Positions 6,756-12,139 of a DNA stretch of 12,139 bases are shown in pieces. The notes below the pieces were generated by a model. The model worked only from the letters and a program-made list of their open reading frames with translations. It made no database searches and was not told the origin of the DNA. The stretch's first letter is position 1; each line of letters starts with the position of its first letter. This stretch comes from Pseudomonadota bacterium (GTDB lineage Bacteria > Myxococcota > UBA9042 > PHBI01): positions 1-12,139 of the forward strand of contig SYAK01000451.1 in assembly GCA_005788935.1 (NCBI GenBank). Direction: 5' to 3'. The position numbers and the translations under genes are program-made.

Positions 6756-7976
6756 ATGGTGTGGGACGAAGCCCGGGGCGGGGGCAGCCTGACAGAGATC
6801 GCCGGGGCGCTCCACCTTGACGGCGTCTCGCTTGCGCAGGTTGCGGCGCGGCACGGGACGCCGACCTACGTCTACGGGCGTGAGAGTCTTGCGCGGCGCT
6901 TTGCCGAGCTGCGGGAGGCGCTCGGCGGGCTCGGGCGGCCGTTCCAAATCCGCTTCGCCATGAAGTCGAACCGCCACCCCGAGATCCTCGCGGCGGTCCT
7001 CCGCGAGGGAGACATCGACCTCGACACCTGCTCGCCGCGCGAGGTCCTGCGCGCGCTCGAGGCGGGATTTCCGCGCGGGCGGATCTCACTGACCGCTGGC
7101 ATGCTGTCAAACCGTGATCTGGTTCAGGTCGCGCAGGCGGGCGTCGTGCCGAACCTCGACACCTTCTCCGCGATCCGTCGCTGGGCTGAGACACCGGGGC
7201 GCGCGACGGACGCCATCGGCCTGCGCATCAACCCGGGTGTCAAGGTCGGCTGGGGCGGCTCCCCGAAGCTCGCCTATGGGGACGCCAAGTTCGGCTTTGA
7301 CCGTGAGCGGGTCGTCGACGCGGCCCGCGAGGCGCGGTCGCGCGGGCTCGTCGTCGAGGAGCTGCACGTGCACCTCGGTTGGGGGATGCAGGCGGGGGAC
7401 GCGGCGGCCGCCGAGGTCGGGTACGCCCGCCTCGCGGAGGCCTGCCGGGCGGTGGGTGGCGTCAGGCGGGTCAACGTGGGCGGCGGGCTCTGCTGGCCGC
7501 AGCGGGTCGAGGATGCGCCGCTGTCGCTCGGTGCGTGGACCGCGGCCATCCGTCGGGCCCTCGTCGAGGTTCCGTCCGACGTCGAGGTCGTCTGCGAGCC
7601 CGGGACGTGGATTACGGCCGCGGCGGGCGTGCTGCTCGTCGAGGTGACGACGGTCGAGCCTCGCGCGACGGCGACGTGGGTCGGTGTGGACGCAGGCCAC
7701 GCCGTCAACCTCTACGCGGCGCATTACGGGATACCTCTCTTCTTCATCCCGGTTCAGGCGCCACGGCGCCCCATCCCGGAGGTCGCGGGTGGGCCGCAGC
7801 GCGTCAACATCGGCGGCAACATCAACGAGGCCAACGACGTCTTCGCGCTCGACGTGCCGTTTCCGGAGGTCACGGAAGGCGAAATCCTGGCCCTCTGGCC
7901 AGCGGGGGCCTACGGCGCCTCGATGGCGAGCGACCATTGCCTGCGCGGGCAGCCCGCCGAGGTCGTCGTAGGCTGA
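6756..7976 (+). CDS. Fold-type-III PLP enzyme of the diaminopimelate decarboxylase superfamily, atypical active site
   Basis: This 406-residue protein has an alanine-racemase-like barrel followed by a C-terminal beta-domain. Lys70 in FAMKSNRHPEIL is the PLP Schiff-base lysine, H206 (HVHLGW) should stack on the cofactor, G242-G243-G244-L245 binds the phosphate, and Tyr386 in AGAYG is the usual phosphate-site Tyr. Three positions differ from diaminopimelate decarboxylase. The EPGR motif that binds the distal carboxylate is EPGT (281-284). The catalytic Cys of 'CESxD' is Asn357 in GNINEANDV. The terminal 'S.YN' motif is SDHC (392-395). It is therefore related to LysA but probably acts on another substrate, or by another outcome, and should not be called lysA. 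The ATG has GGAGG at 6745-6749, 6 bases upstream. It stands alone, divergent from the sirtuin operon and convergent with the TPR gene, 7 bases from its stop. Confidence 0.85.
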   Translation: MVWDEARGGGSLTEIAGALHLDGVSLAQVAARHGTPTYVYGRESLARRFAELREALGGLGRPFQIRFAMKSNRHPEILAAVLREGDIDLDTCSPREVLRALEAGFPRGRISLTAGMLSNRDLVQVAQAGVVPNLDTFSAIRRWAETPGRATDAIGLRINPGVKVGWGGSPKLAYGDAKFGFDRERVVDAAREARSRGLVVEELHVHLGWGMQAGDAAAAEVGYARLAEACRAVGGVRRVNVGGGLCWPQRVEDAPLSLGAWTAAIRRALVEVPSDVEVVCEPGTWITAAAGVLLVEVTTVEPRATATWVGVDAGHAVNLYAAHYGIPLFFIPVQAPRRPIPEVAGGPQRVNIGGNINEANDVFALDVPFPEVTEGEILALWPAGAYGASMASDHCLRGQPAEVVVG

Positions 7977-7987
7977 CGTTCTGTCAG
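7973..7987. other. Inverted repeat joining two convergent stop codons
   Basis: CTGAC (7973-7977) and GTCAG (7983-7987) flank GTTCT. The stop codons of the PLP enzyme (7974-7976) and the TPR gene (7984-7986, minus) lie in the two arms. It may act as a two-way terminator, though the stem is only 5 bp. It matches 13 of 15 bases of the hairpin at the nei stop. Confidence 0.35.
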
Positions 7988-8316
7988 TCGTCGTCGAGGG
8001 CCGCGAGCAGCTGAGCGGCCTCGGTCCGAGGGGCCTCGTGGCCCTGGGCGCGCGCGAGCGACATGGCCTTCTCGAGGGCCTCGCGCGCCTCGGTGTGGTC
8101 GGCGGGTTGGGCCGAGAGGAGCGCCCCGAGGCGCAGCCATGCCATGCAGTAGTCGGGCTTGAGCTGCACGAGCTCGCGGTACTCGGTGACCGCCGCCGGC
8201 CCGTCGGACGCTGCCTCGAGGGCCTGCGCGAGGCTCCAGCGCGGGAGCTCCGAGTGCGGCATGCGGGCCTTCAGCTCGGTGAAGCGGGTGATGCGGGCAG
8301 CAATCGTCGGATCCAT
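7984..8316 (-). CDS. Small TPR-like helical protein
   Basis: This 110-residue protein is probably all-helical. Residues about 36-69 (SDGPAAVTEYRELVQLKPDYCMAWLRLGALLSAQ) fit the tetratricopeptide pattern (A..YrelvqLkPdy..aw.rLG.ll), and a second, weaker repeat covers about 73-95 (HTEAREALEKAMSLARAQG). The N-terminal segment (ITRFTELKARMPHSELPRWSLAQALEAA) supplies a possible preceding repeat. TPR proteins are usually docking platforms; no catalytic motif is present. The start at 8316 has GGAGAG about 5 bases upstream, and its ATG shares a base with the stop of the upstream gene (TGATG), so the two are co-translated. The C-terminus ends in three Asp. A real gene is supported by the overlap, the ribosome site and the coherent repeat pattern. 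Confidence 0.75.
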   Translation of the reverse strand: MDPTIAARITRFTELKARMPHSELPRWSLAQALEAASDGPAAVTEYRELVQLKPDYCMAWLRLGALLSAQPADHTEAREALEKAMSLARAQGHEAPRTEAAQLLAALDDD

Positions 8317-8840
8317 CAGCGCTCTCCACGGAACGAATCACCGTCCGCATGGTCGGCATGATCATGCGGGTCATGGTCATGCGCGTGGGGGACAAGGGGT
8401 GCGACATACGTGCGCCACGCGGCCGTGTCCCGCACCTCGTCGGCCGCGGCTTCGCCAAGTGGGCGCGGGACATGGCGCAGGAAGGCGATGCGGCCGTGCG
8501 GTCCAAGGCGCAGCGACCAGGTCCCGCCGTTCCGGAAGTCGTCGGCCTCGACCGCGTAGTCGACCTCCCACAGGTGCTCGTCCGCATCCGAGACCCGCGG
8601 CGGACCGTCGAGACTGAACCGCAGCGAAGGTGGCGTGAGTGCGAGCCACCGGGCGACGTTGTCAGCGCCCGAGATCACCTCGACGACCTGTCCCGCGTGG
8701 CGCCCGAGCCCGCTCGCTCGCGCGATCTCGACGTTGGGCTCGACCGCAGCTCCGACCGACCCGGCCTCGCCACAGGTCTCGAGGGCGCGCAGCCAGGCCG
8801 CGAGGGCCGCATCGAGACTAGACCCCGGCGTGCGTGTCAC
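8316..8840 (-). CDS. Uncharacterised protein with possible NTF2-like fold and His-rich tail
   Basis: This 174-residue protein is not recognised with certainty. An N-terminal helix (AALAAWLRALETCG), then strands with VEIARASG..., a helix around ISGADNVARWLAL, and a beta-rich second half (LWEVDYAVEADDFRNGGTWSLRLGPHGRIAFLRH) follow the order of SnoaL/NTF2-like proteins (helix, 'gG.W.frl..dGrI..l'). The C-terminal tail (152-164) has six His in 13 residues mixed with Asp (HAHDHDPHDHADH), a likely metal-binding or metal-sensing segment. The start is GTG at 8840, because it overlaps the SET gene stop as GTGA and the conserved-looking region begins there; longer versions would run through the SET coding sequence. 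It is the middle gene of a three-gene unit, with TPR next. Its role is unknown, and a ligand-binding or scaffold function is only a guess. Confidence 0.72.
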   Translation of the reverse strand: MTRTPGSSLDAALAAWLRALETCGEAGSVGAAVEPNVEIARASGLGRHAGQVVEVISGADNVARWLALTPPSLRFSLDGPPRVSDADEHLWEVDYAVEADDFRNGGTWSLRLGPHGRIAFLRHVPRPLGEAAADEVRDTAAWRTYVAPLVPHAHDHDPHDHADHADGDSFRGER

Positions 8841-9373
8841 CCGGGCTCTCCAGCGGCCTCGCGCGCCAGCATCGCGTCGATGCGGCGCTGCAGGTACCAC
8901 GAGAACCAGCCCTTGTAGCGCCGCTGCAGGTCGGGACGCATCCAGTCGCGCCCGGTCACGATTCCGCGACAGTCCGGGGCGCCGCAACGGCAGTGGAACT
9001 CGTCGTAATCGCTCGAGTCTGTCATCGCGTAGTCGAAGCAGATCTCCTCACCCTCCGGGATGTCGCGCATCGCGACCACGACGACCTGACCCTTCACCCC
9101 CGCGTTCGGCGTGCAGGAGTGGTTCACGAAGTCCGCGGGCTCGGCGTCACCGTAGGGCACCATGTACAGCGTGTCGTCGATCTGCACCGAGTGCATGCGG
9201 TGGGCCTCGCTGCGGAGGTCGAGTGCGGCGCGGTCGAGGACGTCGCCACCCCAGACGCACAGGACCTCGCCCGCGCGGATGGGGCGGGTCGCGTACAGGC
9301 CATAGCCCTTGGCGGGGTCGCGGACGCCGCCCTGGAGGCCGTCGGCGGTGTAGTGGGTCAAACGCGTCGTCAT
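8837..9373 (-). CDS. SET-domain protein-lysine methyltransferase
   Basis: This 178-residue protein would transfer methyl groups from S-adenosylmethionine to protein lysines. The SAM-binding start is KGYGLYATRPIRAGEVL (22-38). The pseudoknot motif DFVNHSCTPNAGV is at 81-93, with N84-H85-S86-C87. GEEICFDYAM (108-117) holds the catalytic-site Tyr115. A post-SET cysteine set C128-x-C130-x4-C135 would bind zinc with C87, as in eukaryotic-type SET enzymes. A short C-terminal helix (DLQRRYKGWFSWYLQRRIDAML) follows. This compact SET plus post-SET form lacks any extra targeting domain, so the substrate is unknown. The ATG has AGAGGAG upstream. The gene leads a three-gene unit, with its TGA overlapping the GTG start of the next gene. 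Eukaryotic-like origin by transfer is often proposed for bacterial SET genes; nothing here proves it. Confidence 0.92.
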   Translation of the reverse strand: MTTRLTHYTADGLQGGVRDPAKGYGLYATRPIRAGEVLCVWGGDVLDRAALDLRSEAHRMHSVQIDDTLYMVPYGDAEPADFVNHSCTPNAGVKGQVVVVAMRDIPEGEEICFDYAMTDSSDYDEFHCRCGAPDCRGIVTGRDWMRPDLQRRYKGWFSWYLQRRIDAMLAREAAGEPG

Positions 9374-9476
9374 GGCGGCTCCTCTGGCACGAGCCCACGT
9401 GCCATCCTGTCGTGCGCTTCAGCGGGAGCGGGGACGACCGCCTGCGCCCCGACGATGTGCACCGGGTCGCGGCGGA

Positions 9477-9482
9477 TTTCAA
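9477..9482 (-). promoter_or_regulatory. Weak candidate -35 box upstream of the SET operon
   Basis: On the minus strand 9482-9477 reads TTGAAA, five of six bases of the -35 consensus, about 104 bases before the SET start. No convincing -10 box lies 16-18 bases further, so this is tentative. Confidence 0.15.
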
Positions 9483-9500
9483 GGGGCCTTGCAGGTCCTC

Positions 9501-9536
9501 GCGGCAGGCCCCCGGCCTCGGCCGAGGCCCTGCCGC
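9501..9536 (-). terminator. Second strong hairpin after the outer-membrane protein gene
   Basis: GCGGCAGG (9501-9508) pairs with CCTGCCGC (9529-9536). Inside it GCCTC (9515-9519) pairs with GAGGC (9524-9528) around GGCC, with a 6-base bulge on one side. It is very stable and lies in the gap between the barrel gene and the SET operon. No T-run. Confidence 0.4.
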
Positions 9537-9558
9537 GCCCCGACCGAGCTGGTCACGG

Positions 9559-9595
9559 CGCGCCGACCCGTGGGGGCCCGGGCGAGGTCGGCGCG
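9559..9595 (-). terminator. Hairpin just after the outer-membrane protein gene
   Basis: A perfect 10-bp stem, CGCGCCGACC (9559-9568) with GGTCGGCGCG (9586-9595), around a 17-base G/C loop, begins 6 bases past the stop codon at 9601. It is probably a transcription end or mRNA-protecting hairpin; there is no T-run. Confidence 0.45.
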
Positions 9596-9600
9596 GCTTC

Positions 9601-11181
9601 TCAGAAGCGGTACTGGCCCACGAACTTGAGCTCGCGCTCCTTCGTGCCCGGGTCGCCGTCGCGCAGGGCCTCGACGTCGCGGTGTGTGTAGATGGCCGAC
9701 AGCACGCCGATATTGCGCCAGAAGTACCAGTGGAGGCCGGCGCGGGCCTGCGTCTCGGCGAGCTGGCGGCGGAGGTCGGTCTCGGCGACCGCGGGCGGGT
9801 TCTTCATCTCGCCAGGCAGGTACTGGCCGTAGTCGGCGGTCAGGTAGAGGTGCTTCGGCCACACGAGGAAGCCCGCGCCGACGTTGTAGGCGAGCTGGAA
9901 GCTGTCGAAGGCGAGCTCCTGCTTCATGTAGGTCTCGGCCTCGACGTAGAAGCGGCCATGGCGGAAGACGCCACGCAGGTTGGCGGCCGGGTAGCGCTCC
10001 TGGGCGCGCTGGTCGTACTTCAGGCCGACGTTGAGGCCGAGCGCCGTCTGGACCGGGGTGTAGAGCATCGGGTTGTCCCAGCGGGACGTGAAGCCGATGA
10101 GGTCGATGCCGAGCTGCGCGCCGACGGTGAAGGTGTAGTTCGTGTTGTCATACGTGAAGTAGCGACCGCCGACGTTGCCGTTCGAGCGCCCCGACCCGCC
10201 GCCGACGAAGACGCGGTACTCGAAGAGGCCCTTCGCGTCGACGGGGCCGCCGACCTCGGCCGAGGCGCCGTTGCCCTGCTCGAAGGCGCTGAAGAGGTAG
10301 AACGGGGGCTCGATGAGCAGCTGCTTCTGCTGCGAGCGGATGAGGGCTGTCGACAGCGTGCCGCCGCCCGAGTTGACGTTGAGGTAGTGGCCGCCGCCGA
10401 TCGGGATCTGGAACATCGCGAAGGTCAGGCGCGGGGTGCGCTCGGTGCGCATCGACAGCAGGAAGAACGAGTCCTGGATGAGCGGGATCGGGCCGAAGGC
10501 GCGCAGCTGGAGCGCCGTGAAGCGGGTGTCGGCGAGCTTTGACTCGAAGTCGTAGCTCTGCGTGAGCTGCGAGACGACGGAGAAGCGGAGCCCCGGGGTC
10601 TCGCGGCAGACCTGCACGTTCGGGTCGAAGCGGCAGCCGAGGTCGGCGCAGTCCACGCGCCCGTCACCGTCGTTGTCGTCGCCGTCGGCGCAGAGCTCGT
10701 TGGTCGACTCACCGTCCTTGTCGCCGAAGCGCCCCATCAGGTCCTCGACGGTCTCACCCGCCTGAAGACCCTCGAGGACGCTGGTGTCGTCGGCGTCGTT
10801 GTCGCCGCCGCCGCCACTCCCGCCACCCTCGTTCCAGCTGCCGCGGCAGGCGCGGATGTCCGCCGACTGACAGCCCGCGTCATCGCAGTCGACGTGGCCG
10901 TTGCCGTCGTTGTCGATCCAGTCGCTGCAGCGGGCGTCCGTGTTCTCCGGGCCGCCGTCGGGCTGGCACGCGTCGGTCGCGGCGCAGTCGGCGTCCGCGC
11001 AGTCGATCATCGCGTCGCCGTCGTTGTCGGACCGGTCCCCGCAGGCCGTCTCGGTCGCGGGGCGGGCGGCCTCGGCCGGGGCGGGAGGCTGAGGCCAGGC
11101 CGCATCCTCGGCGCGGGCCGGGACGACGAGGGCCGACATGAGGGCGAGCGCGCCCCAGAAGGATGTTTGCAGCAGTCTCAT
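9601..11181 (-). CDS. Outer-membrane beta-barrel (porin-like) protein with N-terminal calcium-loop repeats
   Basis: This 526-residue protein has a signal peptide with likely cleavage after PARA (residue 24). Three Cys/Asp repeats of the form CxDxxDNDGxxxxDCxDxxC begin at C47, C85 and C164; the second and third are separated by a Gly/Asp-rich linker (about 113-163). From about residue 198 the protein is a run of amphipathic strands rich in aromatic residues (FRHGRFYVEAETYMKQ, HLYLTADYGQYLPGE, GLHWYFWRNIGVLSAIY) and ends in ...KFVGQYRF, the C-terminal Phe recognised by the BAM assembly machinery. The layout recalls the phosphate-selective porin O/P type, but identity with that family is not certain. 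The start at 11181 has GGAGAGG just upstream; the same frame stays open further upstream only as an Arg/Thr-rich shadow of the neighbouring gene. It lies 13 bases after the repeat-only gene, so the two form an operon. Confidence 0.85.
   Translation of the reverse strand: MRLLQTSFWGALALMSALVVPARAEDAAWPQPPAPAEAARPATETACGDRSDNDGDAMIDCADADCAATDACQPDGGPENTDARCSDWIDNDGNGHVDCDDAGCQSADIRACRGSWNEGGGSGGGGDNDADDTSVLEGLQAGETVEDLMGRFGDKDGESTNELCADGDDNDGDGRVDCADLGCRFDPNVQVCRETPGLRFSVVSQLTQSYDFESKLADTRFTALQLRAFGPIPLIQDSFFLLSMRTERTPRLTFAMFQIPIGGGHYLNVNSGGGTLSTALIRSQQKQLLIEPPFYLFSAFEQGNGASAEVGGPVDAKGLFEYRVFVGGGSGRSNGNVGGRYFTYDNTNYTFTVGAQLGIDLIGFTSRWDNPMLYTPVQTALGLNVGLKYDQRAQERYPAANLRGVFRHGRFYVEAETYMKQELAFDSFQLAYNVGAGFLVWPKHLYLTADYGQYLPGEMKNPPAVAETDLRRQLAETQARAGLHWYFWRNIGVLSAIYTHRDVEALRDGDPGTKERELKFVGQYRF
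10633..11043 (-). repeat. Three Cys/Asp calcium-loop repeats in the barrel protein
   Basis: The units start at 11043, 10929 and 10692 on the minus strand, 20 residues each. All keep Cys1-Asp3-(5)-D6-N7-D8...D14-C15...C20. They match the repeats of the upstream gene, which implies a shared domain. Confidence 0.85.
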
Positions 11182-11194
11182 GGTCCTCTCCGCC

Positions 11195-12139
11195 TCACTC
11201 GCACACGCGCTGGCCCGCACACACCGTGACGTCCGGGTTCCAGGCGCAGTCCCAGTCCTCGCAGTCGACGAAGCCGTCGCCGTCGTCGTCGAGGTCGTTC
11301 GAACACAGGGCATTGGCCTCGTCGGGGCTGACCGCGGCGCTCTCCTGGCAGGCGCGCCGCACGGTCGGGTCCTCGCTCTCGCGGCAGCTGTTGTCGTCGC
11401 AGTCGGCGTAGCTGTTGCCGTCGTTGTCGACCCCGTCGCTGCACTTCTCGAAGCTGTTCTCGAGGGTGGCCTCGCAGTGGGCGAGGATGGCCGCGTCCGT
11501 CGCGCGGGCGCAGCTGAAGTCCGCGCAGTCCGCGTAGCCGTTGCCGTCGTTGTCGACCCCGTCGCGGCACTTCTCGAGGGTCGCCTCGGTGCGCGCCTGG
11601 CAGTACGCCCAGATCTCCTGGTCCGTCGACTGCGAGCACGCGCGGTCGCCGCAGTCGATGTAGCGGTTGGCGTCATTGTCGACCCCGTCGCTGCAGCGCG
11701 CGAGCGTGTTCTCGAGCCGCTCGGCGCAGGCCGCGAGGACGGCTGGGTCGGTCGACCGCGAGCAGCTGAAGTCGCCGCAGTCCGTGAAGCCGTTGCCGTC
11801 GTTGTCGAGCCCGTCGGTGCAGCGCTCGACCGAGTTCTCGGCGCGCTCGGCGCAGGCCGCGAGGATGGCCGCGTCGGTCGAGCGGGAGCAGCTGAAGTCG
11901 GCGCAGTCGGTGAAGCGGTTGGCGTCGTTGTCGATCCCGTCGGTGCAGGCTGCGAGCGTGTTCTCGGGCGTCGGCGGGCAGGCCGGTTTGCCCGCGCACG
12001 TCGGGTCGGCGCAGTCGACCTTGCCGTCCGCGTCGTTGTCGAGGGCGTCATCGCAGACCGTCTCGACGCACACCGGGAAGGCCGCGCACTGCGAGTCGGC
12101 GCAGTCGATCGCGCCGTCGTCGTCGTTGTCGCGCCCATC
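11195..12139 (-). CDS. Tandem Cys/Asp-repeat protein with dockerin-like calcium loops (5' end outside window)
   Basis: The visible 314 residues consist entirely of about eight repeats (the first partial) of the consensus CxDGxDNDGNGxxDCxDxSC, followed by a helix such as RSTDAAILAACAERxENxxxx. Five central units are close to 42 residues long. In each, D6-x-D8-x-N10-G-x-x-D14 reproduces the D-x-D-x-D/N-G-x-x-D calcium loop of dockerins and EF-hands. Cysteines at 1, 15, 20 and 32 could form two disulfides, so the protein is expected to be exported; the signal would be in the missing part. It also recalls the 'putative metal-binding' DG.DNDCDG repeats of MopE-like proteins. It probably works at the cell surface with the adjacent barrel protein that shares its repeat. 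No enzyme motif is visible. The frame is open to the window edge. Confidence 0.85.
   Translation of the reverse strand, partial: DGRDNDDDGAIDCADSQCAAFPVCVETVCDDALDNDADGKVDCADPTCAGKPACPPTPENTLAACTDGIDNDANRFTDCADFSCSRSTDAAILAACAERAENSVERCTDGLDNDGNGFTDCGDFSCSRSTDPAVLAACAERLENTLARCSDGVDNDANRYIDCGDRACSQSTDQEIWAYCQARTEATLEKCRDGVDNDGNGYADCADFSCARATDAAILAHCEATLENSFEKCSDGVDNDGNSYADCDDNSCRESEDPTVRRACQESAAVSPDEANALCSNDLDDDGDGFVDCEDWDCAWNPDVTVCAGQRVCE
11306..12055 (-). repeat. Tandem coding repeats, core period 126 bp
   Basis: Repeat units begin on the minus strand at 12055, 11947, 11821, 11695, 11569 and 11443, with a last, diverged unit from 11305 that ends at the stop codon. Four successive spacings (11947 to 11443) are exactly 126 bp. 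The units starting at 11947 and 11821 agree at 32 of 42 residues, pointing to recent duplication. Confidence 0.9.

Noticed and set aside
6556..7194. Longer N-terminus for the sirtuin gene
   Set aside because: The extension is Arg/Pro-rich, overlaps the divergent PLP-enzyme gene, and the GGAGG before 6555 fits the shorter start that begins just before the NAD-binding motif.
6756..7976. Annotating this gene as lysA (diaminopimelate decarboxylase)
   Set aside because: The substrate-binding Arg and the catalytic Cys are both replaced, and no lysine-pathway gene is adjacent.
8635..10542. A 635-codon open frame on the plus strand
   Set aside because: It runs antisense across three convincing genes, and its translation is low-complexity Arg/Ser then Ala/Val/Glu. 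No motif or ribosome site supports it.
11182..12138. In-frame upstream extension of the barrel protein (about 319 Arg/Thr-rich residues)
   Set aside because: This is the repeat gene read in the wrong frame. The signal peptide starting at 11181 with its ribosome site marks the true start.
11195..12139. The 126-bp periodicity as a CRISPR array or non-coding satellite
   Set aside because: The units are diverged at the DNA level but conserved as protein in one frame, with no spacer/repeat alternation. They are coding tandem repeats.

Overview
This is a very GC-rich window with densely packed genes, short overlaps (ATGA, GTGA, TGATG) and purine-rich ribosome binding sites. The gene content (FHA-domain protein, small SET-domain methyltransferase, aspartate/cysteine-rich calcium-loop repeat proteins, outer-membrane barrel, lipoprotein) suggests a Gram-negative bacterium of the Myxococcota/'deltaproteobacterial' type. 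That placement is an inference from gene content and base composition. No rRNA or other lineage marker is present.

Layout. (1) 1-2232, plus strand: the conserved replication/repair operon dnaX (5' end outside the window), ybaB/ebfC, recR, coupled by an ATGA overlap and a 16-base gap. Inside dnaX, at 664-718, lies a complete-looking programmed -1 frameshift cassette: Shine-Dalgarno-like purines, a C CCA AAA slippery heptamer, an immediate -1-frame UGA, and an 8-bp GC stem 5 bases downstream. It would produce a short gamma subunit beside full-length tau, as in E. coli but with a different slippery sequence. (2) 2444-4219, plus: a 591-residue protein with one classical FHA domain, one divergent FHA domain, a probable third degenerate FHA-like fold and an unassigned C-terminal domain. 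(3) 4236-4688, minus: a small lipoprotein whose exported part resembles the C-terminal domain of anti-sigma factor RskA. (4) 4866-6555, minus: a sirtuin gene overlapping by 8 bases a Nei/Fpg-type DNA glycosylase gene. (5) 6756-7976, plus: a fold-type-III PLP enzyme of the diaminopimelate decarboxylase superfamily with three motif changes at the active site, including Asn for the catalytic Cys. (6) 7984-9373, minus: three genes joined by overlaps, namely a SET-domain methyltransferase with post-SET cysteines, a protein with a possible NTF2-like fold and a His-rich tail, and a small TPR-like protein. (7) 9601-12139, minus: two adjacent genes sharing a Cys/Asp repeat with dockerin-like calcium loops. 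The upstream gene (5' end outside the window) consists of repeats throughout its visible part; the downstream one has a signal peptide, three repeats and a C-terminal outer-membrane beta-barrel ending in Phe.

How the parts relate. The dnaX-ybaB-recR block is housekeeping. The sirtuin/glycosylase pair and the SET operon are tightly coupled but of unknown joint purpose. The last pair looks like a cell-surface unit: a calcium-stabilised, disulfide-rich secreted or surface protein and an outer-membrane channel carrying the same domain. No gene-free stretch exceeds 300 bases. The longest gaps (2233-2443, 4689-4865, 6556-6755, 9374-9600) hold hairpins and presumably promoters, but no convincing extra genes. 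No tRNA, rRNA, CRISPR array or insertion sequence was seen.
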